From the NCBI GenBank assembly GCA_050633585.1, contig JBOEGT010000018.1, forward strand, positions 18,339 through 82,338: a stretch of DNA of 64,000 bases. The letters are read 5' to 3'. Shown here one piece after another: positions 19,019 to 28,473 of the stretch (positions are counted from its first letter, which is position 1; each line of letters starts with the position of its first letter). Source of the DNA: CALKZN01 sp050633585 (lineage in GTDB: Bacteria; Pseudomonadota; Gammaproteobacteria; Arenicellales; Arenicellaceae). Position numbers and translations under genes: made by a program. The notes under the pieces are model-generated. The model did not search any database. It worked only from the letters and a program-made list of their open reading frames with translations, and was not told the DNA's origin.

Positions 19019-20362
19019 TTAAACCGCTTTATCTAATGCTTGATTGGCAGCCTGTTCACCTGATAATGCTTGCTCAAGGTCAGCTAATAAGTCACTAGCA
19101 TCTTCAATACCCACTGATAAACGAACTAACCCTGAACGAATTCCAACCAGCTCTCGCTGTTGATCTGTTAATGAACTATGAGAGGTGTTGAATGGCATGC
19201 TTACCAATGATTCGACACCACCTAAACTCGTGGCTACTTGTGGGATTTTTAAGTTTTCCAGAAAACGTAGCGCCGCTTCATCACCGCCTTTTACTTCAAA
19301 GCTAATCACACCGCCATAACGTCCATCACACAACTCTTTTAGTTCCTGAAAATCATAGTCGGCTAAGGATGGGTGATACACTTTTTCAACATAAGGGTTT
19401 TTATTCAACTCTTCCGCAATAGCATTCGCATTCTCACAATGGGCTTTCATACGAACAGCCAATGTTTTCATGCCACGCTCCAAAAGAAAGCATGAGTTAG
19501 GATCTAACTGTCCGCCAAAACGTAGCATTTGCGCCCAAATTCGATCCATGAATTTTCTCGAACCCGCCGCGACGCCTGCAGTCATATCACTGTGCCCATT
19601 TAAGTATTTAGTGGCACTATGGATCACAATGTCAGCACCTACATCAAGTGGCTTCAATGCCAATGGCGATAAGAATGTATTATCAATGACGACTAAAATA
19701 TCGTGTTTTTTCGCTAGATCACAAATAGATTTAAGGGGTAACCCTTTGAGTAATGGGTTTGATAAGCCTTCAAATAAAAACATTTGTGTATTCGGTTGGA
19801 TAGCGGCTTCAATTTCCTCTAATTTTGTCGACTCAACAAACGTAATTTCTCGGCCAGCTTGGTGCAAATCTTCCCGCAAAAGATTGTAGGTGCCTCCATA
19901 CACATCATAGGACGAAATAATATGTCCGCCACGATTCATTAAAGCAAAAATTGTTGTAGCAATGGCCGCCATACCCGATGAAAAAACAACGGCGCTTTCT
20001 GCATTCTCTAGTGCAGCAACTTTTTCTTGCACGCTCCACTGGGTTGGGTTGCCATACCGTGTGTAAATAGGGACGTCGCGGGTTACTCCTTCAAAAAAAG
20101 CATCATACGTTTTCTCTTGAAACAAAAACGTTGTGCTATGAAAGACAGGCGTGCCTACCGCGCCTGAAACAGGATCTTGATAGGTACCAGCATGTACACC
20201 TAGGGTTCCCATACCAAGCGTTCTTTCAGGCGTATGATGATTTGTCGTTCTTGGCCCAGGAACACGCTTTCGTTGCAGTTGATCCATCCAAGATTTTTTC
20301 GAATTTGCTGCAGGCATCTCACCTTGAGCAACAAGTGTTGTTTTTTGATTTTTCTCAGTCAT
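19019..20362 (-). CDS. Cys/Met metabolism PLP enzyme (gamma-lyase type)
   Basis: 447 residues of the trans-sulfuration family. It shows YGNPTQ (residue 103 on), the SSGMAAIATT block, DNTFLSPLALKPLDVGADIV, and the PLP lysine Lys252 in HSATKYLNGHSD. The C-terminal GGVESLVSMPFNTSH and RLSVGIED regions are canonical. About 50 extra N-terminal residues precede the usual start of the fold. It is either a methionine gamma-lyase, cystathionine gamma-lyase or O-acyl-homoserine sulfhydrylase; motifs alone do not separate them. In this setting it may liberate sulfide or form persulfide to feed the rhodanese domain encoded at 8409, which is inference. Confidence 0.88.
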   Translation of the reverse strand: MTEKNQKTTLVAQGEMPAANSKKSWMDQLQRKRVPGPRTTNHHTPERTLGMGTLGVHAGTYQDPVSGAVGTPVFHSTTFLFQEKTYDAFFEGVTRDVPIYTRYGNPTQWSVQEKVAALENAESAVVFSSGMAAIATTIFALMNRGGHIISSYDVYGGTYNLLREDLHQAGREITFVESTKLEEIEAAIQPNTQMFLFEGLSNPLLKGLPLKSICDLAKKHDILVVIDNTFLSPLALKPLDVGADIVIHSATKYLNGHSDMTAGVAAGSRKFMDRIWAQMLRFGGQLDPNSCFLLERGMKTLAVRMKAHCENANAIAEELNKNPYVEKVYHPSLADYDFQELKELCDGRYGGVISFEVKGGDEAALRFLENLKIPQVATSLGGVESLVSMPFNTSHSSLTDQQRELVGIRSGLVRLSVGIEDASDLLADLEQALSGEQAANQALDKAV

Positions 20363-20523
20363 AACATCAGTCTCGATATAGGTTTAAAGCGGTGTATGCC
20401 GTAAAATTAAATGTCGAGGCTATACTATCCGCGCATCAAGACAACGCATATCAATCGGCGAACAATGGACTATCGAATCATGAAATACACTGTCTGCAAT
20501 TCACGAATAATGTATGAAAACGT

Positions 20524-21795
20524 TTAAATACTTTTCGTTTCAACACGCCTAAAATAGACCGCCAAAATCAGCATCGCTACACACACGGCACTTGCCACAG
20601 CATAAGGCACCGTAGGTGCTATCTGGTGAAGCGCAGAAGAGAAAACAGGACCCGCAGCCAAACCCAACCCTTGACTCACCGCATTCACGCCAGCGACCTT
20701 TCCTTGTGCCTTTGTACCTGTCGCTATACTCATCGCTGCTAAATTACCTGGCAGCAACAAACCTAAACCTATCCCTAACAAGCCTGTTGTAGCCAAAAGC
20801 GTGAAAAATGTCGGAGCAAATGTCGCCGCGGTCATAGCAACACAGGCAACACTAGCTCCCACAACCAACAGTTTTGAAGGCGTCCATTGCATTAACCGAA
20901 CCACGAACCCTTGCATAACAATCATTAACAACATCGTGATCATCATCGTTCCTCCAGTCATGCGAATGGATTGATCCGAAGATATCCCAAAATCATCTTG
21001 TAAACGCAATGCCGTCACCTGCTGAACTGTACTATAGGCAAACAAACCTAATACGGTAATGATTAATAGTGGCCACACTTTTTGAAAAGGTATTTTTGCT
21101 GTTAATGTCGTTGCGATCTTTTTTAACTCACCTTCTGGCTCTTGAGCAAAGCTTTCTGGCAAACAAAATACTGCTGCAATTGCCACAAAAAAAACAATAC
21201 CGGTGACAACAGCAAAGCCAATCAATATTGAATTTTGACCAAACACGACCGCCATAAACCCACCAAGAATGGTTCCAACACCAAATGAAGCACCTAATAC
21301 ACCCATCCCTTTTATGCGTTGAGAATGCAGCGTAATGTCAGCAATATACGCTTGTACGCTTGGTTTAAAACCAGCAATCGCTACCGAATTCACAATACGT
21401 AACGTGAGCAACAACGCAAAAACTGTCCCCACTTCTATTGCCATTTCGAGCCGAAACTTAATTGCTACGGCCGTTAAAACCGTTAAAACAAATGCTGATA
21501 CCAAGCTGGTAATGATAATAGGACGACGCCCAATTCGCTCACTTGAGGCTCCCCATATCGGTGCTGCGAGTGTCATAAACAAAGCCGATAAACCCAGGAC
21601 AAGACCTGTTTGCGTATCCTGCATACCCATTGTTCGGCCTAAGGCGGGAAATGTTATAAAGAAAAAAGAGTGGGCTAAACCATTTGCCGCCAGCACTAAA
21701 ACCAACATCATCCAGCGAACCTTTTCCCCCTTAAAATGTGATGGAGAAATATTGACTGCTTGCGCTGCTACGTCTTTTACGGCTACTGAAACCAT
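20524..21795 (-). CDS. MFS transporter, probable exporter
   Basis: 423 residues with about 12 membrane segments. The loop between segments 2 and 3 reads APIWGASSERIGRRPIIITS, the motif A of drug:H+ antiporters (GxxxDRxGRR variant). It is a TetA-like pump rather than an RhtX-type importer and is a good candidate for exporting the metallophore. It lies between the AraC gene at 21898 and the PLP enzyme gene on the same strand, with gaps of about 100 and 160 bp that may hold separate promoters. Confidence 0.82.
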   Translation of the reverse strand: MVSVAVKDVAAQAVNISPSHFKGEKVRWMMLVLVLAANGLAHSFFFITFPALGRTMGMQDTQTGLVLGLSALFMTLAAPIWGASSERIGRRPIIITSLVSAFVLTVLTAVAIKFRLEMAIEVGTVFALLLTLRIVNSVAIAGFKPSVQAYIADITLHSQRIKGMGVLGASFGVGTILGGFMAVVFGQNSILIGFAVVTGIVFFVAIAAVFCLPESFAQEPEGELKKIATTLTAKIPFQKVWPLLIITVLGLFAYSTVQQVTALRLQDDFGISSDQSIRMTGGTMMITMLLMIVMQGFVVRLMQWTPSKLLVVGASVACVAMTAATFAPTFFTLLATTGLLGIGLGLLLPGNLAAMSIATGTKAQGKVAGVNAVSQGLGLAAGPVFSSALHQIAPTVPYAVASAVCVAMLILAVYFRRVETKSI

Positions 21796-21897
21796 TGGAT
21801 CACCCTGCTTTACTGATTAAATGCACAAAGGTAATTGCTCCAAAAAAATTAAACTATCATCTGAAGAACTTAAAAGAACATTATACGAACGCTGGCA

Positions 21898-22866
21898 TTA
21901 AGCAATTGCTATCTGCTGTCTAAATTCTGCTGGAGTACAGTGATAACATTCCTTAAAAGCCTGAGCAAAATGACTAGCACTGCTAAACCCACATTGAAAA
22001 GCGATATGGGTAATACTTCGAGATTGATCATGCAGATAATGCCTAGATCGCTCTAAACGATATGTGCGCAACCAACTAAAGACAGTCGCACCGTATATTT
22101 TTTTAAAATAACGATTCAGTTTGGTATGACTCATGCCTGCATTTTTAGCCAAATCCATTAATGATGTTGTTCTCGCTAAATCACTCACAAGATACTCCAC
22201 CACTTCATTTAAACGCTTGAGATTCTCTGGAGAGATTTCTGAGTTATTTGCTTGCAACACTGGACCTGCAGGCGACATCCACTTAGCAATTAATTCCAAT
22301 GCTTGGCTTTCTGCCAACAAACGATCAGTCGGGCTGTCGAGACAGTTTTTTAGCAACTTATCTACCCAACATGCCACCGACTCTTGATGCCCCAAGCGGA
22401 TGATATTTGCATTGTCTAATATATTTGCACACTCTGTCGACTCACCGTTAAACGCTTGGTTCAACCGATTCGTTTCGTATTTAACTACCACCATCTCATT
22501 GAATGTGTTCGCAGGTGTGAATCGATACAACGGAGCATTTTCTAAATTAATTAGCCAAACATCTCCAGCGCGCACAACGTGAGTTAATTTACTGGTTGAA
22601 AACCCAAAAGAACTATAACCCTTCAACCCAAAGACAAGTAGCGTGGTTGCTTCAGGGTAACGAATCGTGCATCTATAGTGCTCATCAAACTCACATTTAC
22701 TGTGTGTTAAAGAGACATTTGGACATATCTGAGCCGTTAAAAATTCTGTTTCACCTAACGCATCAGGTAAACTTTTTTTTACCCATTTCCCTGCACGTGA
22801 GCTATCAAAGCATAAGTACTTTTGATCAACATCAAATAACTTTTCTTTACAAAGAAGCTTCTGCAT
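21898..22866 (-). CDS. AraC-family regulator, PchR-like, behind a Fur box
   Basis: 322 residues. The C-terminal 100 residues form the AraC DNA-binding domain (SLMDLAKNAGMSHTKLNRYF, then ITHIAFQCGFSSASHFAQAF and TPAEFR). The motif set GMSHTKLNRYFKKIYGATVF is close to siderophore-responsive activators such as PchR. A perfect 19-bp Fur palindrome lies 57 bp upstream of its ATG. It marks the edge of the metallophore locus and likely activates the genes on the minus strand (exporter, PLP enzyme, OsmC, FAD protein) when iron is low and the siderophore is present. The effector is not known. Confidence 0.9.
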   Translation of the reverse strand: MQKLLCKEKLFDVDQKYLCFDSSRAGKWVKKSLPDALGETEFLTAQICPNVSLTHSKCEFDEHYRCTIRYPEATTLLVFGLKGYSSFGFSTSKLTHVVRAGDVWLINLENAPLYRFTPANTFNEMVVVKYETNRLNQAFNGESTECANILDNANIIRLGHQESVACWVDKLLKNCLDSPTDRLLAESQALELIAKWMSPAGPVLQANNSEISPENLKRLNEVVEYLVSDLARTTSLMDLAKNAGMSHTKLNRYFKKIYGATVFSWLRTYRLERSRHYLHDQSRSITHIAFQCGFSSASHFAQAFKECYHCTPAEFRQQIAIA

Positions 22867-22922
22867 TGTTTTGCCATAGTTGCCAAGGTTGACACATTAT
22901 ATACAACAAAGCTGCCAGTGCA

Positions 22923-22941
22923 AATGATAATCATTATCATT
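22923..22941. promoter_or_regulatory. Fur box upstream of the AraC gene
   Basis: AATGATAATCATTATCATT is a perfect 9-1-9 palindrome that matches the core of the classical 19-bp Fur consensus in the complementary register. It lies between the cobN stop (22969) and the AraC start (22866), and therefore serves the AraC gene. Confidence 0.93.
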
Positions 22942-22968
22942 AATGGCATTTCATAATAAACTCTAGCG

Positions 22969-25900
22969 TCACATTTCTTGCTGCTCATCTATGCTTAATA
23001 ACAAATCTTGTAACTTGTCCTCATAGTCGCCGGGCTCAGCCCACAAACCGCGTTGAACCGCTTCTAATAGCCTTTCAGCGGTTTCCTCTAAGGCGCTGGG
23101 GTTATGTTCTTGCATGAATTGTCGGTTGGCCTCATCAAATACGATTGCATCGGCGACATCTTTGTATTGATAGTCATCAATGAGGTTCGTGGTGGCGTCA
23201 TAGGCAAAAAGGTAATCAACACTCGCCGCCATTTCAAACGCACCTTTGTAGCCATGCTCTTGCATAGCATTGATCCATTTTGGATTGAGCACACGTGAAC
23301 GAATCACGCGATTGAGCTCTTCTTTAAGCGTGCGAATTTTAGGCTGTGATGGATTGGAATGATCATTGTGGTACACCACTGGTTCATCGCCTGAAAATTG
23401 ACTGACCGCATTGCTCATGCCGCCTTGAAATTGATAATAATCATCTGAATCCAAGAGGTCATGTTCTCGGTTATCTTGGTTTTGCACGACCACTTCTAAT
23501 TGGCTAAGTCTATTTTCAAACGCTTGTTTCGCATCGGTGCCATCTTCCGTTTTTTTGTCGTTTCCATAGGCATAGCCGCCCCAATTGACATAGGCTTCAG
23601 CCAAGTCGGAACGCTCTTCCCAACAACGCTCATCAATTAAACCTTGCAAGCCTGCACCATAAGAACCAGGCTTGCTACCAAACACTCGATAGCTCGCTTG
23701 TCGTGCGGCATCATCTGCATTGACGCCTTGATTTCGTAGCTCATCAGCACGTGCTTGAATGTTTTTTTGCACAACATTCAGACCGCCAGGCTCATCAAAA
23801 ACCATCAGCGCTTGAACAGCGGCATCATACAAGCGCATGACATTAGGGAAGGCATCACGAAAAAAGCCCGATACTCGCAATGTCACATCAACACGTGGTC
23901 GGTTTAATAATACGGTTGGAACAATTTCAAAATCTATGACCCGTTGAGAGCCTTGTGCCCACACGGGTTTAACACCCATCAATGCAAAGGCTTGGGCAAT
24001 GTCATCGCCTCCGGTGCGCATGGTGGCGGTGCCCCATACCGACAAGCCGATTTGTTTGGGATAGTCGCCGTGATCTTGCAAATGACGTTCTAACATGGCT
24101 TGCGCAGAGCGCTGGCCAATGGCCCATGCCGCCGGAGATGGAATCGACCGGTTATCCACCGAGAAAAAATTCCGTCCTGTCGGTAAGGTATCTAATCGAC
24201 CTCTTGTTGGCGCGCCACTCGGCCCGGGATCAATAAACTCGCCTTGCATGCCAGATATCAAGGCTTGCAACTCTTGATCTACGCTTTTATGCAATGCGGG
24301 AAGCAACACCTGTTTAGCATAAGTGAATAGCGCAAAGGTCGCTGGGCATTGCTGCTGAAAGTCAAAATCCATGTGCACCTCTTCGACAACAAATTTTTGA
24401 ACCCATTGCAGAGCAAGTAGCTCAAGATGCTCTCGCACATCCGCTTGTGTGCGCCATGTTTTTTTCTGAATTTCTGTGTGGAGAGACTGCGTGGAAAGCA
24501 CAGAAAATGCAGCTAGATCGTTAAGCTGCTTTCCCTCCCAGACCGCTGTGTTCGCCCGCAATGGATCAAAGCGTTCTCCGCTTTGCTCCAGGCCAAAATC
24601 TGCCACTAAGGCATGTAAAATTCCTTGGCTAGCACCATCACTGCCACGCGGTAGGCGTAATAGCGCCACAAGCGTATCAGCGAGCTTATCAGTTGCTGGC
24701 AATGCGCCTAAACAATGCAGGCCATGACGAATTTGTGCTTCTTTGATATCGCATAAATAAGCGTCTAACTGTTCCAAAACATCTTGTTGATCCGCTTGTT
24801 CACCCAAACCCAATTCTTGCAACACATTGGTGCTACTCACTTGCTTAAGGATTTCATCACGTAACCATCGCTCACGACGCTCATCCATGCCTAAGGCTTG
24901 GTAATACTCATCAACAAGATTTTCTAGCTCTGCGATGTCACCATAGGTTTCTGCACGCGTCATCGGTGGCATCAAATGGTCGATGATTGTTGCTTGCGCT
25001 CGGCGTTTAGCCTGCGCACCCTCTCCCGGATCGTTCACAATGAACGGATAAAAATGTGGCATGGGGCCAAGAATCACATCTGGCCAACATTGCTCGGAGA
25101 GCGCAGAACCTTTGCCGGGTAGCCATTCTAAATTACCGTGTTTACCAACATGAACCACGGCGCTGACTTGATAGCTGTGGCGTAGCCAGAAGTAAAAAGC
25201 TAAATAGCTATGTGGCGGCACAAGGTCTGGGTCATGGTAGTTCGCTTGCAAATCCACATTAAAACCACGAGCAGGTTGAATACCAACAAACGTTTCTCCC
25301 AAACGCATGCCTGCGATCATCAAACGATTATTTCGACACTTAGGGTCTTGTTCGGGCGTGCCCCAACGCTCTGTGACCGCCTGCTGACACGCTTCAGGGA
25401 TGCGTTGAAAATAGTGTTGATATTCTTCAAGACTCATACTTTGCCAACAAGGCAATTCATGCAAAGTGTTTGGGTTGTTAGTGATTGATCCAAGCAAGGT
25501 TTTGATCAATGCTGTGCCGTTACGTGGGATATCCGTCACCGGGAAATCGGCACTTTGCATTGCCGTTAGCACATTAATGGTCGATTCAGGTGTATCCAAA
25601 CCCACGCCATTACCAATGCGACCGTCTTTGGTAGGGTAGTTAGCAAGAATCAATGCAATACGCTTATCACTATTTTTGGTGCGACTGAGTTGACAATAAC
25701 GCCTAGCAAGTTCAGCCACAAATGCCGCCCTTTCAGCATGTAGTGCATATTTAACCACTGGAATTTGGCAACGTTCGTTATAGTGCGCTTCCGATTTGAA
25801 GCTAATCGCTCGCGTGACGATGCGACCATCCATTTCGGGCAACACCACTTGCATCGCAATATCACGGCTGCGCAAACCTTGGTTGTATGACAGCCAATCA

Positions 25901-27024
25901 TCTTCCGTGCTGCTCGACAACACCAACTGCAACACGGCAATGCGTCGAACAAATGGTGAAATAAACTGACTCGGTTCAGAGGATAAATCGGGAGCGGAAA
26001 CCGTATTACTCGCAAATGCTGTTGTGTTAATAATCAATTGTGCATCAAGATCAACAATCATTTGGTTTATCAACGCTAATGATGCTTCATCTTTCAAAGA
26101 CGCAATCGCGACAGGCAAAGCATTGACACCCGCCGCTTCAAAAACGTTCAATAATTCATCAAACATTGCCGTGTTTGCACTTTGCAAATGGCTTCGATAG
26201 AAAATAACAATGACGGTGTTCGGCACGTTCTGTAACGCACTCTCTTTAAAACTTACTTGTGCTGTATCCGCTGAGCGCAGTTGCCTGTGTTGTTGCTTGT
26301 GTTGTTGCTTGTGTTGTTGCTTGTGTTGTTGCTTGTGTTGTTGCTTGTGTTGCTGTTCATGATGCGATTGCTGTCGACGTTCCCACCGATCTTTCCAATA
26401 GCTAACACTGTCTTTCAATGTGTGAGAATGATGTTCTGAAAAATCTTGATCAGAAGCCAACTCTGGCTGATAAACAAGGCATCGTGGCAAGATATTAGGC
26501 TCTTTCCACGGGTAATGTTTTTGCAGATATTGTGTGGCTAAGAAATGAAACAACTGCTGATTATTACGTGAACCCCCTGCACGTAAATATTGCCACACCC
26601 TAACAGCATCGGATTCTGGCACAGAAGAGGCAAAAATCAGCTGCGTGTCCATCGCATCGTCGCCAGGCACTAGGACTAAATATCGGCTTTGATTCTCAGT
26701 TCCCCCTTCTTGAGCCCATTGACACAGGCGCTCAAAACCATATTGCCAGTAGTTTGCTCCGCCCAACATAGACACCACAACCACGTTGGCATGACTCAAG
26801 ACCTTGTCTTCATAAAGGTCATAGGCGGCTGGTTTAAGCAGTTGCATCCAGTTTGCCAGTCGCACACTGGGGAAGTCTTCAGGCAGGGACTCTGCACTCT
26901 CGGCCAATGCTGCTAAGGCACCATCCGCAGCGGACAATATAACGATATCGCCCGCTGATTGATCAAGGTCAATGATGCCTTCCTCGTCGTTAAAACCTCC
27001 CGGTTTTGATGCCAATAAATGCAT
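22969..27024 (-). CDS. cobN: Cobaltochelatase large subunit CobN
   Basis: 1351 residues, normal size for CobN/BchH-type chelatase subunits. Blocks such as VVVSMLGGANYWQYG, GKHGNLEWLPGKGSALS, WPDVILGPMPHFYPFIVNDPGEG and GGMSNAVSQFSGDEPV are characteristic. It binds the corrin ring and inserts cobalt into hydrogenobyrinic acid diamide, driven by an AAA+/VWA partner, here probably the ChlI/ChlD fusion at 50279. It follows the cobW gene by 73 bp. A Gln/His/Lys repeat occupies residues 225-248. The B12 gene context argues against a magnesium chelatase for chlorophyll. The stop lies 28 bp from the Fur box of the next gene. Confidence 0.95.
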   Translation of the reverse strand: MHLLASKPGGFNDEEGIIDLDQSAGDIVILSAADGALAALAESAESLPEDFPSVRLANWMQLLKPAAYDLYEDKVLSHANVVVVSMLGGANYWQYGFERLCQWAQEGGTENQSRYLVLVPGDDAMDTQLIFASSVPESDAVRVWQYLRAGGSRNNQQLFHFLATQYLQKHYPWKEPNILPRCLVYQPELASDQDFSEHHSHTLKDSVSYWKDRWERRQQSHHEQQHKQQHKQQHKQQHKQQHKQQHRQLRSADTAQVSFKESALQNVPNTVIVIFYRSHLQSANTAMFDELLNVFEAAGVNALPVAIASLKDEASLALINQMIVDLDAQLIINTTAFASNTVSAPDLSSEPSQFISPFVRRIAVLQLVLSSSTEDDWLSYNQGLRSRDIAMQVVLPEMDGRIVTRAISFKSEAHYNERCQIPVVKYALHAERAAFVAELARRYCQLSRTKNSDKRIALILANYPTKDGRIGNGVGLDTPESTINVLTAMQSADFPVTDIPRNGTALIKTLLGSITNNPNTLHELPCWQSMSLEEYQHYFQRIPEACQQAVTERWGTPEQDPKCRNNRLMIAGMRLGETFVGIQPARGFNVDLQANYHDPDLVPPHSYLAFYFWLRHSYQVSAVVHVGKHGNLEWLPGKGSALSEQCWPDVILGPMPHFYPFIVNDPGEGAQAKRRAQATIIDHLMPPMTRAETYGDIAELENLVDEYYQALGMDERRERWLRDEILKQVSSTNVLQELGLGEQADQQDVLEQLDAYLCDIKEAQIRHGLHCLGALPATDKLADTLVALLRLPRGSDGASQGILHALVADFGLEQSGERFDPLRANTAVWEGKQLNDLAAFSVLSTQSLHTEIQKKTWRTQADVREHLELLALQWVQKFVVEEVHMDFDFQQQCPATFALFTYAKQVLLPALHKSVDQELQALISGMQGEFIDPGPSGAPTRGRLDTLPTGRNFFSVDNRSIPSPAAWAIGQRSAQAMLERHLQDHGDYPKQIGLSVWGTATMRTGGDDIAQAFALMGVKPVWAQGSQRVIDFEIVPTVLLNRPRVDVTLRVSGFFRDAFPNVMRLYDAAVQALMVFDEPGGLNVVQKNIQARADELRNQGVNADDAARQASYRVFGSKPGSYGAGLQGLIDERCWEERSDLAEAYVNWGGYAYGNDKKTEDGTDAKQAFENRLSQLEVVVQNQDNREHDLLDSDDYYQFQGGMSNAVSQFSGDEPVVYHNDHSNPSQPKIRTLKEELNRVIRSRVLNPKWINAMQEHGYKGAFEMAASVDYLFAYDATTNLIDDYQYKDVADAIVFDEANRQFMQEHNPSALEETAERLLEAVQRGLWAEPGDYEDKLQDLLLSIDEQQEM
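26281..26352 (-). repeat. Six 12-bp tandem repeats inside cobN
   Basis: The unit TTGCTTGTGTTG (plus-strand reading) occurs six times without spacers, the first with one change. It encodes QHKQ units in CobN, residues 225-248, flanked by other His/Gln residues. Since the unit is a multiple of three, copy-number change would alter linker length without shifting the frame. Confidence 0.95.
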
Positions 27025-27097
27025 CTAGACAGCCAAGTCGCAATGAGAAAACTGCAAAGCAACCCTTCTCAGATCAAATTTCACAACGCCATTATCA

Positions 27098-28195
27098 CTA
27101 AGCAGCCGCTGGCAACTCAGCGGTTTGTAATGCCGTTTTCAAGATGTTTTCATCGAGGTTTTTGCCAATAAACACTAAACTGGTTTCTGGTTGCTCATCG
27201 GCGGCCCAAAAGCGATCAAAATGCACATCAAGTCGTTGACCTACCGCTTGTAAAACTTGTCTTAACGGTTTTCCGGGCAAGCTGGCAAAACCCTTGGCAC
27301 GGTAAATGGTGTGAGCCGCTAACAACTCTTTAAGCACAGCTTGAAGTTTTTCACCATCAACATCTCCTAAGGTAATGACATGTGAGTCGAAATGATCATG
27401 TGCATGGCTGTGTTCTTCGCCATGTTCATGGTGATGATCATGATGATTGTGGACATGATTAATATGTTCTTCAGCCGCGGATTCTATGCCAATTAATGCA
27501 TCCAGAGAGACCTTACCTGAATTCACATAAATCGTTTTCACCGCATCTGGCACTCGCTCACTCACAACAGATTCCACGGTGTCTCGACTGCTATCATCTA
27601 GCAAGTCATTTTTGCTGACTACCACCAAATCGGCTGCACTTAATTGATCTTCTAATAATTCTTTGAGGCTTGGGTCATGATCAAGGCTTTCATCGGCAAG
27701 CCGTTGTGCTTGCACCTGCTCTTCATTGTGCGCAAACCGCCCAGCAGCAACTGCCGCACCATCAACAACCGTAATAACTGCATCAACGGTGCAATGCTGC
27801 TTGATTTCTGGCCAGTTAAAAGCCTGCACCAATGGTTTTGGTAACGCTAAACCAGATGTTTCAATCAAAATATGATCTATTTCATCGCGGCGTTTGACCA
27901 ATTCTTGCATCACAGGCAAAAACTCTTCTTCTACTGTGCAGCAAATACAGCCATTGGCCAGTTCATAAATGCCTTTATCACTATCACCTGCTGCAATAGT
28001 GGCGGCTTCGTCTTCATCACACTCTAATGGACAACTTCTTAACAAGTCGGCATCAATATCCATTTCGCCAAATTCATTCACGATAACTGCAATGCGTTTA
28101 CCCGCCGCTTTTTGTAACACATTCGATAATAGGGTCGTTTTACCACTGCCTAGAAAGCCAGTGACTACAGTTGCAGGTATTTTTTTTAATTCCAT
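27098..28195 (-). CDS. cobW: CobW-type G3E GTPase, His-rich metallochaperone
   Basis: 365 residues from the ATG at 28195 (GAGGG upstream); a longer frame to 28249 lacks a ribosome site. It has a Walker A GFLGSGKTT (residues 12-20), the metal site GCICC (Cys83, Cys85, Cys86) that defines metal-binding G3E GTPases, and the guanine motif SKND. A stretch with about 14 histidines (HNHHDHHHEHGEEHSHAHDH) lies near residues 250-270, before the C-terminal CobW_C domain. CobW is thought to deliver cobalt for corrin synthesis. Position immediately before cobN supports this over a zinc chaperone (ZigA/YeiR). Confidence 0.92.
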   Translation of the reverse strand: MELKKIPATVVTGFLGSGKTTLLSNVLQKAAGKRIAVIVNEFGEMDIDADLLRSCPLECDEDEAATIAAGDSDKGIYELANGCICCTVEEEFLPVMQELVKRRDEIDHILIETSGLALPKPLVQAFNWPEIKQHCTVDAVITVVDGAAVAAGRFAHNEEQVQAQRLADESLDHDPSLKELLEDQLSAADLVVVSKNDLLDDSSRDTVESVVSERVPDAVKTIYVNSGKVSLDALIGIESAAEEHINHVHNHHDHHHEHGEEHSHAHDHFDSHVITLGDVDGEKLQAVLKELLAAHTIYRAKGFASLPGKPLRQVLQAVGQRLDVHFDRFWAADEQPETSLVFIGKNLDENILKTALQTAELPAAA

Positions 28196-28313
28196 AATGA
28201 ACGCCCTCAAGGCATGAATGATTGTTGTATCTATGTCTGTTCCGAGCAAAGCAAGAACGCGAAAAATTGTACCTCATACCAATAAAATAATCATTGCCGT
28301 CAGGTAAGATAAT

Positions 28314-28473
28314 GGGCCTGTCGGATAATGATTTTCGTTAGGAGAAAGTGGCGATTTTAGGCAAGTTTTTTTATGATTTGAGACGTAATGGTTGTTCCAT
28401 TGCTCGAAAATTATCAAAAAAATAGGCAAAAGTGGCACTTTCGGACTAGAAAAACTCATCATCCGACAGGTCC
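28314..28473. mobile_element. MITE-like 160-bp palindromic element
   Basis: The left end GGGCCTGTCGGATAATGA and the inverted right end GGACCTGTCGGATGATGA match at 16 of 18 positions. Similarity between the two arms continues, with a few mismatches and gaps, to the centre, where AATGG TTGTT CCATT closes a hairpin, so the whole unit can fold on itself. ATAA flanks both sides (28309-28312 and 28474-28477) like a target duplication. No real gene is inside. The rest of the 28196-28652 gap should contain the cobW promoter (minus) and cbiX promoter (plus); no cobalamin riboswitch is seen there. Confidence 0.8.

Noticed and set aside
26281..26352. CRISPR-like array
   Set aside because: The 12-bp units have no spacers, lie in frame in cobN and encode a QHKQ tract.
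22969..27024. Magnesium chelatase subunit H (BchH/ChlH) instead of CobN
   Set aside because: Neighbours are cobW, cbiX and a full corrin gene set, and no chlorophyll genes are present.
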